Assembly: GCF_001653235.2 (NCBI RefSeq) | Contig: NC_035795.1 | Location: 310,001-374,000, forward strand | DNA length: 64,000 nucleotides | Direction of reading: 5' to 3' | DNA from: Pochonia chlamydosporia 170 | Taxonomy: Eukaryota; Ascomycota; Sordariomycetes; Hypocreales; Clavicipitaceae | Shown: piece after piece, positions 10,334 to 20,546 of the stretch | Layout: every line of letters starts with the position of its first letter | How positions within the stretch are numbered: position 1 is the stretch's first letter | Notes under the pieces: generated by a model | What the model was told of the DNA's origin: nothing | The model's database searches: none | Seen by the model: the letters and a program-made list of their open reading frames with translations, nothing else | Program-made: the position numbers and the translations under genes

Positions 10334-12304
10334 GTGCAAGACTTCGCCCATGCACCGACCCTCACGATGAGGGCTGTGCCCATCATACGCAGTAGGACCG
10401 GCTGCTTCACGTGTCGGCGGCGCAAGAAGAAGTGCAACGAGGAAAAGCCCATCTGCAGCGGATGCAAGCGCAACAAGTTGGAATGCAGCTGGCCGGCCGA
10501 TTTGCCGGTACAGAATCAAGGTCAAGGTCAGGGTCAGGGTCAAGGACAGTCTCATAATCGGGACAAGGCTCCATCGACTTCATCGTCAACATCTGCATCC
10601 GGATCAGCTTCCTCCACCGCGGCGGCAACGGCAGCTCCTCCGCGCTCACCGGGACAAACGCAAAGTGATGCACCTCCAGTCAGCCCAACTCTGCAGCGAC
10701 CGTTGCAGCCGGCGTCTCCTCGTCGAAAGAGCGCTGAATCTGGAATTGTGCCACTGAATAATCATGAGAGTCCCGTGCCAGTGGTTCGACGATATTCCGA
10801 TGGCTCCTCAGACGGGTCATCAAGAGCCAGTGGTGGTAGTATCAGCATCGGCATACGGAACCCTGATGAGATGCAGGATGATTTGGAGAACCCAACATCG
10901 CCAGTATCTCCATTGTCGCCGTTTGGAACAATCCTGGGATTGGACTCGGAAACGGCGCTTCAACAACGGCATTTGTCAGATGCGTCCAGCCTGTCATCAT
11001 TTGCGTTTACTTCTGGGCGGGAAAGCTTCAGTGGCGAAAATATCTTCATGCATGAGAACATTCCCATGAACATGAGCCTTTTGCCATCCCATGGCCACGA
11101 TTCCTTTGAGCTGTTGAGCTACTACCTGGCTCGCACGGCTAACAGCATGGGAAACGGATCAACCGACATTAACCCCTTTGTTGCCAAACTAATTCCCCTC
11201 GCCTTCTCCGACCCTCTTGTTCTGCATCTCATACTGGCGCAAAGCGCTGTGCATAGACAATCGTCAAAGGAGTGCGGATCCGGCGGCGAGGTCGCGACCA
11301 GATACTACACGGATTCACTGAGGATGTTCCGAAACCTAGTCGGAGAATACGTCTCAGGCAAGGAAGGGACTAACCTCGTTGTGACAGTCGGCAGCCTCAT
11401 CCTATGTCTTACAGAGGTATGGACCAGTTTGCGTATCACGGCGAAGAAGCTGGAAATTAAACTGACACGAACATGACAGGTTGCCAGAGGCGATATACGG
11501 GGCACTATTTTTGACCACCTTGCAGCGTCCAAGTCCCTATTGTCAAATCTACTGAGCAAACCAGGACCGGACTCTTTCGATGACCTGCTCGAGTTTCTTG
11601 TAGAGTATTACATGCACATGGTAGCATCGAGCATGATCTCCAAAGATCCGCGAGGCAGCTCGCAGCCGGCGCTTAGCCCTGCCATCGAAAACGCAGCCAA
11701 GCAACTCCTAGAAAAGAATTACATGGGCCAGCTCTGCGGATGTTGGCTTGAAATACTCACATTAATACCGCAAGTATTCCAACTGGGGCAGAGTATGCTA
11801 CGAACGCCTGGGCTAGCCACAAGACCCGACGACATCATAACGTTCGGTCTGTTACAATCACAAATATTAGCATTCGTGCCATCCGTCTTGGCCAGCACCA
11901 GCAGCCAGCTCGCGGGTCTAGTATTCAAGCAAGCAACGCTCTTGTACCTCTGGAGCATCTTTGGCACGCCGCAACAGACAGCTGAGCAAACCATGCAGGG
12001 AGACCTTATGAACGGCGCTGTAATGGAGGCCGTGACGCTGTTGAACCATCTGCCGGCCTCGGAACGGGTCAACACGAGCCTCTGTTGGCCATTGACGGTG
12101 ATAGGTTGCTGCACGACGAGCCCAGAGGTTCAGCAAACTTTACGGACGAGGCTGCAGACCATGATTGACACGATTGGACTTGGGAACATGCGACAGACGT
12201 TGACATTGCTGGAGCATGTTTGGGAACAGCCACCGGACGAAATCAGTCCTTGGACGCTGCGGGGGGTGATGCAACGATATGAAATCTGGATATCTTTTGC
12301 ATGA
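10334..12304 (+). CDS. Zn2Cys6 fungal transcription factor
   Basis: Two exons, 10334-11416 and 11480-12304, with a 63-nt intron (donor GTATGG, branch AACTGAC, acceptor ATGACAG); 635 residues. A binuclear zinc cluster sits at residues 24-51: C24-x2-C27-x6-C34-x6-C41-x2-C44-x6-C51, with the basic run RRRKKK between, so it binds DNA in the nucleus. A Gln-Gly repeat (about 62-72) and a long Ser/Pro-rich linker follow. The C-terminal 350 residues (from HDSFELLSYYLARTAN) resemble the Fungal_trans_2 regulatory domain. The ATG at 10367 (MRAVPIIRS) is an equally good start; it removes 11 residues ahead of the zinc cluster. Target genes are unknown. The divergent neighbour, an SLC6-type transporter 3 kb away, is a possible but unproven target. 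Confidence 0.92.
10517..10549 (+). repeat. Hexanucleotide coding repeat (Gln-Gly)n
   Basis: Five imperfect tandem copies of CARGGT/A inside the transcription factor, encoding a Gln-Gly run just after the zinc cluster. In-frame slippage could change linker length between strains without breaking the gene. Confidence 0.85.
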
Positions 12305-12818
12305 GGTGGTGTTTCTCAGCAATACCCGATATCCGAATCTGTATCACACGCGACGCAATTACTGAGGACCGAAAGGTCAGAGTCGCGGTCATTGCAAATT
12401 TGCGACAGCAGCAGGCGGGATACACGGTGTTACAGTTGATGGACTGGGTCAAACTGACGTCCCAAAATAAACGACATGCCGAGGGTTGTTGGTTCATGTA
12501 AACCGTCATGTTTTGACAGCTCCACACCGAATCCTTCATCGATCAAGATGGTCATCAAATAATTCGGGAGCACGATCATCACAAACACACCTCTTACTCG
12601 GTATGGCCGAGACGAAGTCGGTGCAATGGCCCACCGAATCATGCCAAGTCGCCTTAGCAAAAGCGACAACAAATTCCAGTTCACGACTGTAGTTGCAAGG
12701 TCATATGCTTGAGATAGAAAAAGCAGACAAAACAGGATGCACATATCCTGGGGAGTTGGGGGGAAAAGTGTATTATATCTATACCGTGGCTGCACATGCA
12801 ACGCAAATGCCAGCAAAT
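12305..12818. other. Convergent intergenic region
   Basis: It lies between the 3' ends of the Zn2Cys6 gene (plus) and the amidotransferase gene (minus). Only short motif-free frames are seen. It likely consists of two 3' untranslated regions. Confidence 0.5.
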
Positions 12819-13682
12819 TCAAGCAACAGCATCCAAAAAAAAGTTCCAAATCTTGGTAGAAATCAAAACACCATCATGTGAATTCCCAGACCGCGTCAGA
12901 GCCTCGCTGAACATGTCGTCATTGAATATCTTTTGGTTGTGTCGTACATGCAGAATCTCCGTCATGATGAAGTCGTCAAATTCGGGGTGCGCTTGCAGAG
13001 AAAGCACTGATTTCGGCTTATACAGGCCTTGGACGGGGCATCTAGGACTGCTTCCGAGACAGATGAGGCCTTCTGGGACGGTGGCGACTTCATCGCGATG
13101 CATTTGGTGTAAGTTCTGGTTGCGTTAGCTTGGGCCACTGTACATAGCTGGTTCATCACTTGGGGTTTTGGGATGAGGAGCATACCAATGATGGAACACC
13201 AAATAATTTCTCTCCCTCTGCGCTGAGGTTGACTTTTTCAACGGAAATCTCCCATCCACCGGGGGCGACACCCGTTTTGGCACCAAGAGCACGACCGATG
13301 ATTTGGTGGCCGAAGCAAATACCCACGACGGGTGTGTTGGACGTAGTCAGAACCTGTTTAATGTACTCTACTAGGGCGACGATCCAGGCGTCGTCTGCGA
13401 AAGCCGTGTGTTCTGATATGCATTAGCATTTGTTATAAAGGTAAATAGGAGAGGGGACAAACTGCTGCCGGTGATGAGAATGCCATCAATGTCAGATAGG
13501 TCTGGGTATTTCTGCTGCTGGACCACATCGTATTTTAATACGCAAAAGTTGAGGTTGTCGTCTCTTTGGGCAATGCCTTTGGATAGAAGGGTTTCGAAGA
13601 CGGAGCCGTATGAGCCGCGTTCTTTGACGACGTTGGGGACGGGGGTGTCGCACTCTAGAATGGCGAGTCGGAAGGGCGGCAT
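12819..13682 (-). CDS. Class I glutamine amidotransferase-like protein
   Basis: Three exons: 13682-13463, 13412-13186 and 13115-12819; introns of 50 and 70 nt with donors GTTTGT and GTATGC. The model gives 247 residues, a typical length for stand-alone fungal GATase1 proteins. Splicing is supported by motif continuity: ITGS joins KHTAFADDAWI, the usual ITGSKH sequence. The nucleophile elbow is VVGICFGHQI with Cys106; His192 and Glu194 in QAHPEFD complete the Cys-His-Glu triad. Such proteins hydrolyse gamma-glutamyl bonds or glutamine. No synthetase domain is attached and no partner gene lies nearby, so the true substrate is unknown. It is probably cytosolic, as no signal peptide is seen. Confidence 0.9.
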
Positions 13683-14399
13683 GGTGGTTCGCTGGTACTT
13701 TGAAAAGATGAGATGGAGTCGAGATGGTAACTTTTTGGTGCTTTGGTGTTGAAAAGTGTTAACTGGTTGTTGAGATGAGTATCTGAGGGTGTAGTTGCGG
13801 TTGTTGTATATGGATTCAATGTTCCAGAATCGTCAACACCCGCAGACTTACTCCGGACTATTATAGCTTTAATAGCGCCGTCATCCCCATGACCTTGACC
13901 CGATACCGATACCGATACCGCTGGCCCGAGGGCGCTGTCCGCGTGATGGATTGTTTGACAAGAGTCGAGTCGAGCGGCAATTGATGTGATTGGATTGGAG
14001 GCGCCGAAATGGATCCCCGATGCCATCAAATCTTTAGGGCGCGGTCCGCTGCGGAGAAGCAACTAGAAAGTCCTCAGTTCCAGTGTGAACTAGTTGCTAA
14101 GAGGTCAGTGTTAGTATGAGAACTAGAGTACTGTAGTGAGTGTTGGTTTGTTTGTTCAACATCCGGTGTTGTGGATTATTCACAATCTTCACTTCTGGCG
14201 TGTAAGTGAGTATTCCCACTCCCATCCCGCACTCACTTCACTTGCACTTTAAACTGCAGTTTAAAAAACATTGAATGTCTGGTAGCAAATGTACGAAATA
14301 AAAAAGTATATACGATAATGCCAACAGCCTAAACTTCATCTACACACCAACTTATCACCCACAAAATATAGAAACTTCGTCAAAGATTCATCTTCCAGA
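13683..14399. other. Intergenic: promoter of the amidotransferase gene and 3' side of the chitinase gene
   Basis: No gene seen. It contains three tandem copies of GATACC (about 13902-13919) and a perfect 18-bp palindrome at 14248-14265. Confidence 0.5.
14248..14265. repeat. Perfect 18-bp palindrome
   Basis: TTTAAACTGCAGTTTAAA equals its own reverse complement. It sits about 135 nt past the chitinase stop codon. It could be a transcript-end hairpin or a protein-binding site; the sequence alone does not decide. Confidence 0.8.
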
Positions 14400-15401
14400 C
14401 TAGCACGCCTTTCCGGTGGTCAAAATACGCTTCGCTTCCTGCGCATAAGTACACCCATTATTCACATTCGCATCCGAAAATCCAGCCGCCCACATCATGA
14501 CACCGCCAAACGCAGAATCACTGGTATGCTGACCAACAAGGGCAGCCAGCTTACTCGGCTCGAGGTAGTACTTGGCACCGCTTTCCGTCCCCGTCGCGCC
14601 GAGGGGAGACGCAGGAACGCCGATGAAGATCTTGGCGCTGGCGGAGGGCGTGTTGGCGACGTTCTTCTTCCAGTCGTCGTAGTTGATGGTGCCGTCGACA
14701 GAGCAGCCGGGGTTGTTGTAGAACTGGACCCAGAGGTAGTCGAACTGGGCTTTGGTGATGATTTCGTTCATGTTGGGTTCCGGGATGGGGCACTGGGGAG
14801 CACCGGTGATGACGTACTGGTTGCTGGAGTCGGAGGCAAAGTTGGCTCGGAGCTTGGCAATCATGAATTCGTAGAATTGGTTGCCGCTGTTGCTTTCAAT
14901 GTCAAAGTCCCAGCCGTTGACAAAGGTCTTGCCAAAGGGTCGCGGCACAGAGGATGCGTTGCCAGAGTTGCCGTACGCGTCCCAGAGGTTCTGGCCGATA
15001 GCTTCTGCTTCTTCCTGAGAAGACAAGGAGTAGGATCCCGAGGCGCCGCCAAGGGAGAGCACGACTTTTACGCCGTTGGACTTGCAGGTGTCGATGGCCT
15101 TGGCTAGGTCGTCGCAGTTTTGGCCCTCGCCAGACGTGGCGATGAAGCAGGACTGGCCAATGGTTCCGGAGGGGATCTTGTTTCCGTTGCCGTACTGGTA
15201 CAAGAAGGAGAGGACGATGATGTCGATGCCAGCTTCTTTGGTGCAGTAGGTCGCAAGGTCGTTGTTCTCAACAACACCGCCGCCATTCTGTCCCCAGTAG
15301 ACGACATTCTGCGTGCCGTCAGCTCGGGGGACGAGTCTAGGTGCGGCCAGAGAGGTACCAGCCAAAAGGCCAAGGCTTGCAATGGTAAAGAGAGAAGGCA
15401 T
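14400..15401 (-). CDS. Secreted GH18 chitinase, class III (plant/bacterial type)
   Basis: A single exon of 333 residues. A signal peptide ends near residue 20 (GTSLAA/PRLVPRA), then the GH18 TIM barrel starts at QNVVYWGQNGGG. The substrate-binding SxGG motif is SLGGAS (116-121). The catalytic strand is NGWDFDIES (162-170): Asp165, Asp167 and proton donor Glu169, but the first Asp of the DxxDxDxE consensus is Asn162. The barrel closes with GGVMMWAAGF near the C-terminus. There is no carbohydrate-binding module, GPI signal or Ser/Thr-rich tail, so it is probably a free secreted enzyme. GH18 chitinases cleave beta-1,4-GlcNAc chains in cell walls or arthropod cuticle. The antisense frame of 193 codons over it is a codon-bias shadow. 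Confidence 0.94.
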   Translation of the reverse strand: MPSLFTIASLGLLAGTSLAAPRLVPRADGTQNVVYWGQNGGGVVENNDLATYCTKEAGIDIIVLSFLYQYGNGNKIPSGTIGQSCFIATSGEGQNCDDLAKAIDTCKSNGVKVVLSLGGASGSYSLSSQEEAEAIGQNLWDAYGNSGNASSVPRPFGKTFVNGWDFDIESNSGNQFYEFMIAKLRANFASDSSNQYVITGAPQCPIPEPNMNEIITKAQFDYLWVQFYNNPGCSVDGTINYDDWKKNVANTPSASAKIFIGVPASPLGATGTESGAKYYLEPSKLAALVGQHTSDSAFGGVMMWAAGFSDANVNNGCTYAQEAKRILTTGKAC

Positions 15402-17045
15402 TTTAGTTGATGTTAGTGGTCCTACTTATATGAGTTGCTTCTAGCGCAAGATGTCGTAGGTATATGAAAGCGAGATTTGTAAATATGTACAATGAATAAT
15501 ACTTAGATGTGAAAGGAAAGGACGGGACCCATCAAGGATCTCTGTTCTATGCTTGTGAGTGTACGTAAAAGTGTTAGCTATCAGTAAAATCAGGAATATC
15601 ACGACGATATATATACTTTATTTCTTTCCTCTTTCTCACTCTGCTTCATACTCCATGCCCCCACGCTCACTCACAGGACACATAATTCCTCCGTGGAAAC
15701 GTGACATGAGTCCTTCCGTACCCGCCGCGTGATATCTAAACTATTCGCCGGTATGAGTTGGTGTGCTCGTTCTTAGTCTGCTAGAATCGGACCTTGTGTC
15801 ATCGGCCCCGTCCGCTATCTCGTCGGAGCAAGCATAATGTCACCAACGAGAGGTTTACCCTCCGGCTCCTACGGTATAGTGCGACGCACCACGGCCCCTG
15901 AGGCGCACTCTTCTATATCGTTTTGGAAGAATCCTTGTGCAGCATGCTACGTTCCCAGAAGGGCTAAATACTGGCGCTACAGTTCCTTGCCCCGTTGTGT
16001 GGTTATTATATGCGTTTAATATGTTGCTGAATCTGCTTGACACGTAAAACTAATTTCACGGGCTGGCATGTTTGGTAGGGGAGTTTATTACCAAGTATCT
16101 ATGTAGAACGACCGTTGCGCAAATCATGAGAAGCATTTTTTTTCCCCATTCATGAGAGAACTGTCTCAACTCTCAGCTTGACCGACATGATCATTCATCA
16201 CGGCCCAAGAAGAGGTGACATTCAAAAGCGTCTCCATTCACAACTGACATGCCTGTTTAGGCAATGAGTGGCTGCTTCAGTGTCAGCCCACGGGAAACAC
16301 CCGCTATTTGGTAGGGATCATCGCGACCATTGAGGCTGACTTGTAACTACGGTTAGTCTTTTAGCGGACTACATTTTGATGGTTACTAGTTTGGCGACCG
16401 CAGACAAGATGAGATTGGGGATGCCCTGTGGTCAGGGGTGCATGTGTCTAGCTCATCCTTTATCATGCGGTTGCAGTCCCGAGTTGGCTGTTTGTGCAAT
16501 GTAGACATCGGGGATCGTCGGTTATCACCAGGTTGCAGAGTCCGGTGGTCCATCACAGGTGTCAGTCGATGCTTGAGACGACTTAAACAGCCAGGAATGG
16601 AATGACCCTGTTCCACCGTCCACACCACTAGATATTCGGCGTTTGAGTGCTGACGAAGAGAGCTGGGGAAGGGAAATGGCGCCAGGCACCGTCCTCTGAA
16701 TGGATCAAAAGATTGGGCCGACTGATCCTTCATCATCCAGATTCCACCCCCATTTTGTGCCGGATCCCGACCATGACCAGGGTTGCCTCAAGACATGGAT
16801 GTCTTGGATGTTAACTACGACTCCCCAGCATTTTGATTGCTGGAAATGTTGTGGGGTTGCAGACAGAGATACAAGGATATTAATTGAGTGTTGAAGCCAA
16901 ATGACATGAACAATTGTGTTGAACGAACTGGACCGAGAATACTAAGCATCAAGCAGCCTTGTATCAAATAATCTTGTAGCACATCGCTGTTAACCATCGA
17001 GTCTATCAAACCGAATTCACTCGTGGTGAATCCCCAAATACGTCG
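15402..17045. other. Intergenic, upstream of the chitinase gene
   Basis: No coding region with recognisable features on either strand. The first several hundred bases must carry the chitinase promoter (minus strand), with AT-rich ATATATATAC around 15606. The remainder holds only short unrelated frames. Confidence 0.5.
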
Positions 17046-17898
17046 CTACTGCTCATCATTTTCTGACCTCACATCTTCCTCCGACATGGACACATCTTCA
17101 GCCTCTCCCTCAGACAACCAATACTCATCCTCCATCTCCCACTCATCATCGCGCCGCTCCATAACCAACCCCATTAAACTGTCAACAGCCGCCTTGGCAT
17201 CCTCCCGGCGAAAGGCTTCCGGCCATCCATGCTCCCGATATAGCTGCCTGACATACTGTACATCTAAAGCTGTTCCCCAATTTACACTCTGCGCGAGAAC
17301 CTCCTCCTCGGTAATCTTTCTGACTGTCTCGGGTACTTTGTCCGCCTCAATAGTGATTCTCCCAACACAGGGAATAAGTTTCAGGCTCCGATACGCCAGT
17401 TTTAGCTTATTTAGATATCTTCTCACATCACACGGCGAAAGGGTATCCGTTTCAAGCACATCTTCGATGATCTCGCCATCTCTGACGTTTAGAAGCAATT
17501 CTCGGCCACCGCTCTCATGCCCAAAGGCAAGGTAGACAATGTACTTGCGGTGCCGTTTCCCTTTGGTGGACCAGAACTCGATGTCCTCCTCGCGGTCAGT
17601 GCAATCGCTTTTAATCATCTCCAGGTCAGCGGTTGCGTAATCAATTAACTTTGACTTGTAATGTATTGCAGCTTTGCTGTGGAAATATGGCAGCCGGCGA
17701 AGATGGCAGCCGGCGAAGAACCTCGACCACCGTCTTGTCCTTCCAGTTTCCAAAGGCGCGAGTCGTTAATCCCGGCCACCCTCCGGTCGGGGGATGCTGG
17801 AGCTCTGCTGGATCATAATGAAGCGTGCTGAGAAATTGGTAGAAATTGGAGAGAAGGTCCGCCAGCTCACTCGGCGTGTATGGAGATTTGCCCCCCAT
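17046..17898 (-). pseudogene. Uncharacterised protein gene frameshifted by a 16-bp tandem duplication
   Basis: Two overlapping minus-strand frames make one protein. The 5' frame (MGGKSPYTPSELADLL... to VVEVLRRLP) and the 3' frame (from about YFHSKAAIHYKSKLID to an acidic C-terminus) meet exactly at a perfect 16-bp tandem repeat, 17687-17718. Discounting one copy leaves 837 nt, exactly 279 codons, and joins the frames smoothly inside the repeat. I do not recognise the family. It is soluble, charged, with no signal peptide or membrane helix, and ends in a Glu/Asp-rich tail (about the last 35 residues). A 54-nt longer 5' start (17952) is possible. The downstream frame could in principle start at 17753 and make a 235-residue product, so some function may remain. 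An assembly error in a short repeat is the main alternative. Confidence 0.7.
17687..17718. repeat. Perfect 16-bp tandem duplication causing a +1 shift
   Basis: ATGGCAGCCGGCGAAG occurs twice head to tail (17687-17702 and 17703-17718). Sixteen is not a multiple of three, so the second copy breaks the minus-strand reading frame of the host gene. Confidence 0.92.
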
Positions 17899-19487
17899 GA
17901 TTGAGGCGATGGTTGCAGTGGTGCTGTCGATGGATGTTGTTACGATATGCAACGTGAGGATTCTTCTTATTCTTTCTAGCTAGCTAACCCGCTTTAAGAA
18001 GCTCTATTTAAGGGTTAAAATCTAGCACTTTAGGTGCCTAAGGCACTTCCTAGAGTGACTGTATGTGGTACGTGCGAAATTTACGAAATTCTGGCATGTA
18101 AGCGATGTGGTGTTGGTTGATGTTTATGCAAGAAGCAAAGCGAGCCCCGTCAATAGCGAACCACGACTTCATCTTCTGCAGTATTAATAAAGAGTTTATC
18201 ACTTAAATTAAAATATGAAACCCAAGTGTTGCTTTACAAGTATTTAATATGTTACGTAACAGAACTGGTGGATTTGGCACATATCACATTCTGTCACCCC
18301 AATAGCTGCCTCCGAGGATGCCATTCTAGATTGTGGAGAAGAGGGTAACCATTGGAGTTCCTCGTCTTGTTGGTTGTGTCTTCCTCGTCTGGTTGGCTGT
18401 GTGTTCCTTGTCTTGTTGGTTGTGCGCTCCTCGTCTTGTGGTTGTGTCTTCCTTGTCTGGTTGGCTGTGCGTTCCGATAACTGACCCCTGATATCTCCTC
18501 GTGCCTTTCAACAGAGATAGATCCAGTCCTGAAACGTCGCCTGGTTCGGTACATGATCGACACAGAACCGTGGCTGTAGGGCCGATGACACTAGGCCAGC
18601 GGTGCTGGAAACCGTCCCAAACAGGTCCGAGATCGACCGGATAAAGACATCTGGTAACTTGACATGGAGAAAAGGAAATTTTTACAATTTAATCCGCGAG
18701 TGGTTGTGCTGTAGGTTGCGACCGATTTTGAAGGATCAGAGAAGTCGCGGACTTTGTTAATACAACCATCTTTACGGAGTACACACAAACAGCAATTGTG
18801 CGTATGGCTGCTACAGCTCTTACAAGCGAAGGATCATGTTCCCGCCCCCGACAATTACAGGCTTGACGCGGCGCTCATGCATCATGCTGCTGCTGACTGA
18901 CTTACTGTCTGTTACATTGCGACTACCGGCGGCCAGCATGTAACGACTGTGTGTGCCTTTGGGTTTCATGACATTGTCAAAAGTCAAGTACTCCCATGGG
19001 CATTCTTAGTAATTACGTTGTCGCGAACAGTCAGAATGACGATGTTGCAAACACGAGCGTGACATTGGATCTATGAGGCTGGAATTGGCATTTGCAATGG
19101 AGTTTTATTCAAGGCTCGCATACATGTCAGAATGGTAAGGCCTTACGGAGAATACTCCGATACGTTTTCGCGGTTGTCGACTCATCAAGTTGCAGTGACA
19201 TGCTGGTTAATTAAATCTCTAGGTGGCTGCGCTGCCCGACACAACTTAGACACATACATACTCATCCAATCCAGGCAAGCTGTGTACTGTGGAATCCATT
19301 TCGGAACCCTCCGACGGTTAGACTCGATTTCATTTCATCTGCAACGTAATTGCCGCTGCCAACAAATCACTCACGATGACATGCACAAGATTTAGTTGGT
19401 CAAGCTATATCAGGACCGTGTCAATCAATCTGGATTCATTAAGATCCTTCACCCTGTACCATTACCAATTAGAACCGTTTTGTTTTC
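17899..19487. other. Intergenic region with minisatellite and AT-rich segment
   Basis: No gene seen. It contains the palindromic GTGCCTAAGGCAC (18034-18046) in an AT-rich stretch that looks like decayed transposon sequence, and a 23-bp minisatellite at 18360-18473. The minus-strand open frames over the minisatellite (Gln-Pro-Thr-Arg repeats) are by-products of the repeat. Confidence 0.5.
18360..18473. repeat. 23-bp minisatellite, five units
   Basis: Five head-to-tail units of about 23 bp (one is 22), each starting CCTCGTC or CCTTGTC and containing TGGTTG or TGGCTG. Units 1, 3 and 4 share TCTTG[TT]GGTTG and units 2 and 5 share TCTGGTTGGC, so two subtypes are interspersed. Units abut without spacers, so it is not a CRISPR-like array. 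Confidence 0.85.
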
Positions 19488-20546
19488 TCAATCCCACTTC
19501 TCCTTGTTCTCCTCGACAAATGCTTTCCACGAAGTCGGCTTATCCTGTCCCAACAGCTCAAGACTGTCCTTGAGATCAGCACCAGCATAATATCCCGGCT
19601 CCTGGAGCAGGAGCATATTCTCCATCAGCTCCTCTGCCGCGGGAGCCGGGAGGAACGACTTGTACATCTCATGGGGCACCTCGCGGTAGGCAACCTTCTT
19701 GCCGGTGACTTGCTCAAACTCAGAAAGAATGCGGGAAGGCGTGTAATAATCCGAGGCGGCGCGGATTATTTTCCCGTCGGTGGTATTTCTGAGAGCTGCC
19801 TTGACAAAAATTCCTAAACAAAAACGTGGTCAGTCACTTTTTCCTTTGACCAAAGGAGACTTGCTCACGCACCAGTATCAACAGCAGCGTCGAATAGCGG
19901 AATCTTGGCTTCATCAACCTTGACACCCTCGGGCATGGCCCAAGCCCAGCTGCCGTCGTCCTGCTTTCGGAAGAAGCTAAAGAAGCCGCTCATGAAGACA
20001 CCGGGCTGCACAAAGGTAGAGTGGATGCCACTGCTGCGAATGTACTGCTCAATCTTGGCCTTGCCGTCAAAGTGAGTGACGTGGCTGAGCTTGCCGTTGC
20101 TCGCCTCCGTGACATTGATGAGCGACGAGAAGATGAGGTGTTTGACGCCAGCGGCTTTGGAGGCATCCGTGACGGCTTTGCCTTGAGAGATTTCAATCTT
20201 GTCCGACATGGTTTCCCAGAAGTTGGTGACCATGAAGACGGAGTGTGCGCCTTGGACAGCGGGAGCAGCAGCTTCAGGCGAAGACATGTCGGCCTACATA
20301 ATTGTCAGTCAGTTAATCAGTCAGGGTCGTCTTATACGGACTTGTGAGTTTGTGATGCAACAGTGTACGTACCTTGACCATTTCGACACCTTTAGCACTG
20401 AGTGCCTGTGCAGCGGGCTTGTTCACATCGCGAGTAACTCCGCGTAGCTTGTATTCCTTGGATAGAACTGGGTCGGCGAGAACAGCTCTGATAACAGAAC
20501 CGCCTTGGTTGCCAGTGGCGCCGAAAACAGTGAATATCTTGGACAT
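19488..20546 (-). CDS. NmrA-like family NAD(P)-binding protein
   Basis: Three exons: 20546-20373, 20293-19873 and 19813-19488; introns of 79 and 59 nt with donors GTACGT and GTGCGT. The model gives 306 residues, normal for the family. The Rossmann dinucleotide loop is VFGATGNQGGSV at residues 7-18. NmrA-like features follow: HSVFMVTNFWE, GVKHLIFSSL and HFDGKAKIEQYI. These proteins are atypical short-chain dehydrogenases that bind NAD(P); some act as redox sensors controlling transcription factors (NmrA in nitrogen repression, HSCARG in animals), others are isoflavone-reductase-like enzymes. No catalytic Tyr-x-x-x-Lys is obvious, which favours a sensing role, but this is inference. It is predicted cytosolic or nuclear. 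Confidence 0.92.

Noticed and set aside
14526..15107. 193-codon plus-strand frame
   Set aside because: It lies entirely antisense to the chitinase gene, is rich in Gly, Val, Asp and Arg as expected from reverse codon bias, and has no motif.
18360..18473. CRISPR-like array
   Set aside because: Units abut without spacers and the genome is fungal; it is a minisatellite.
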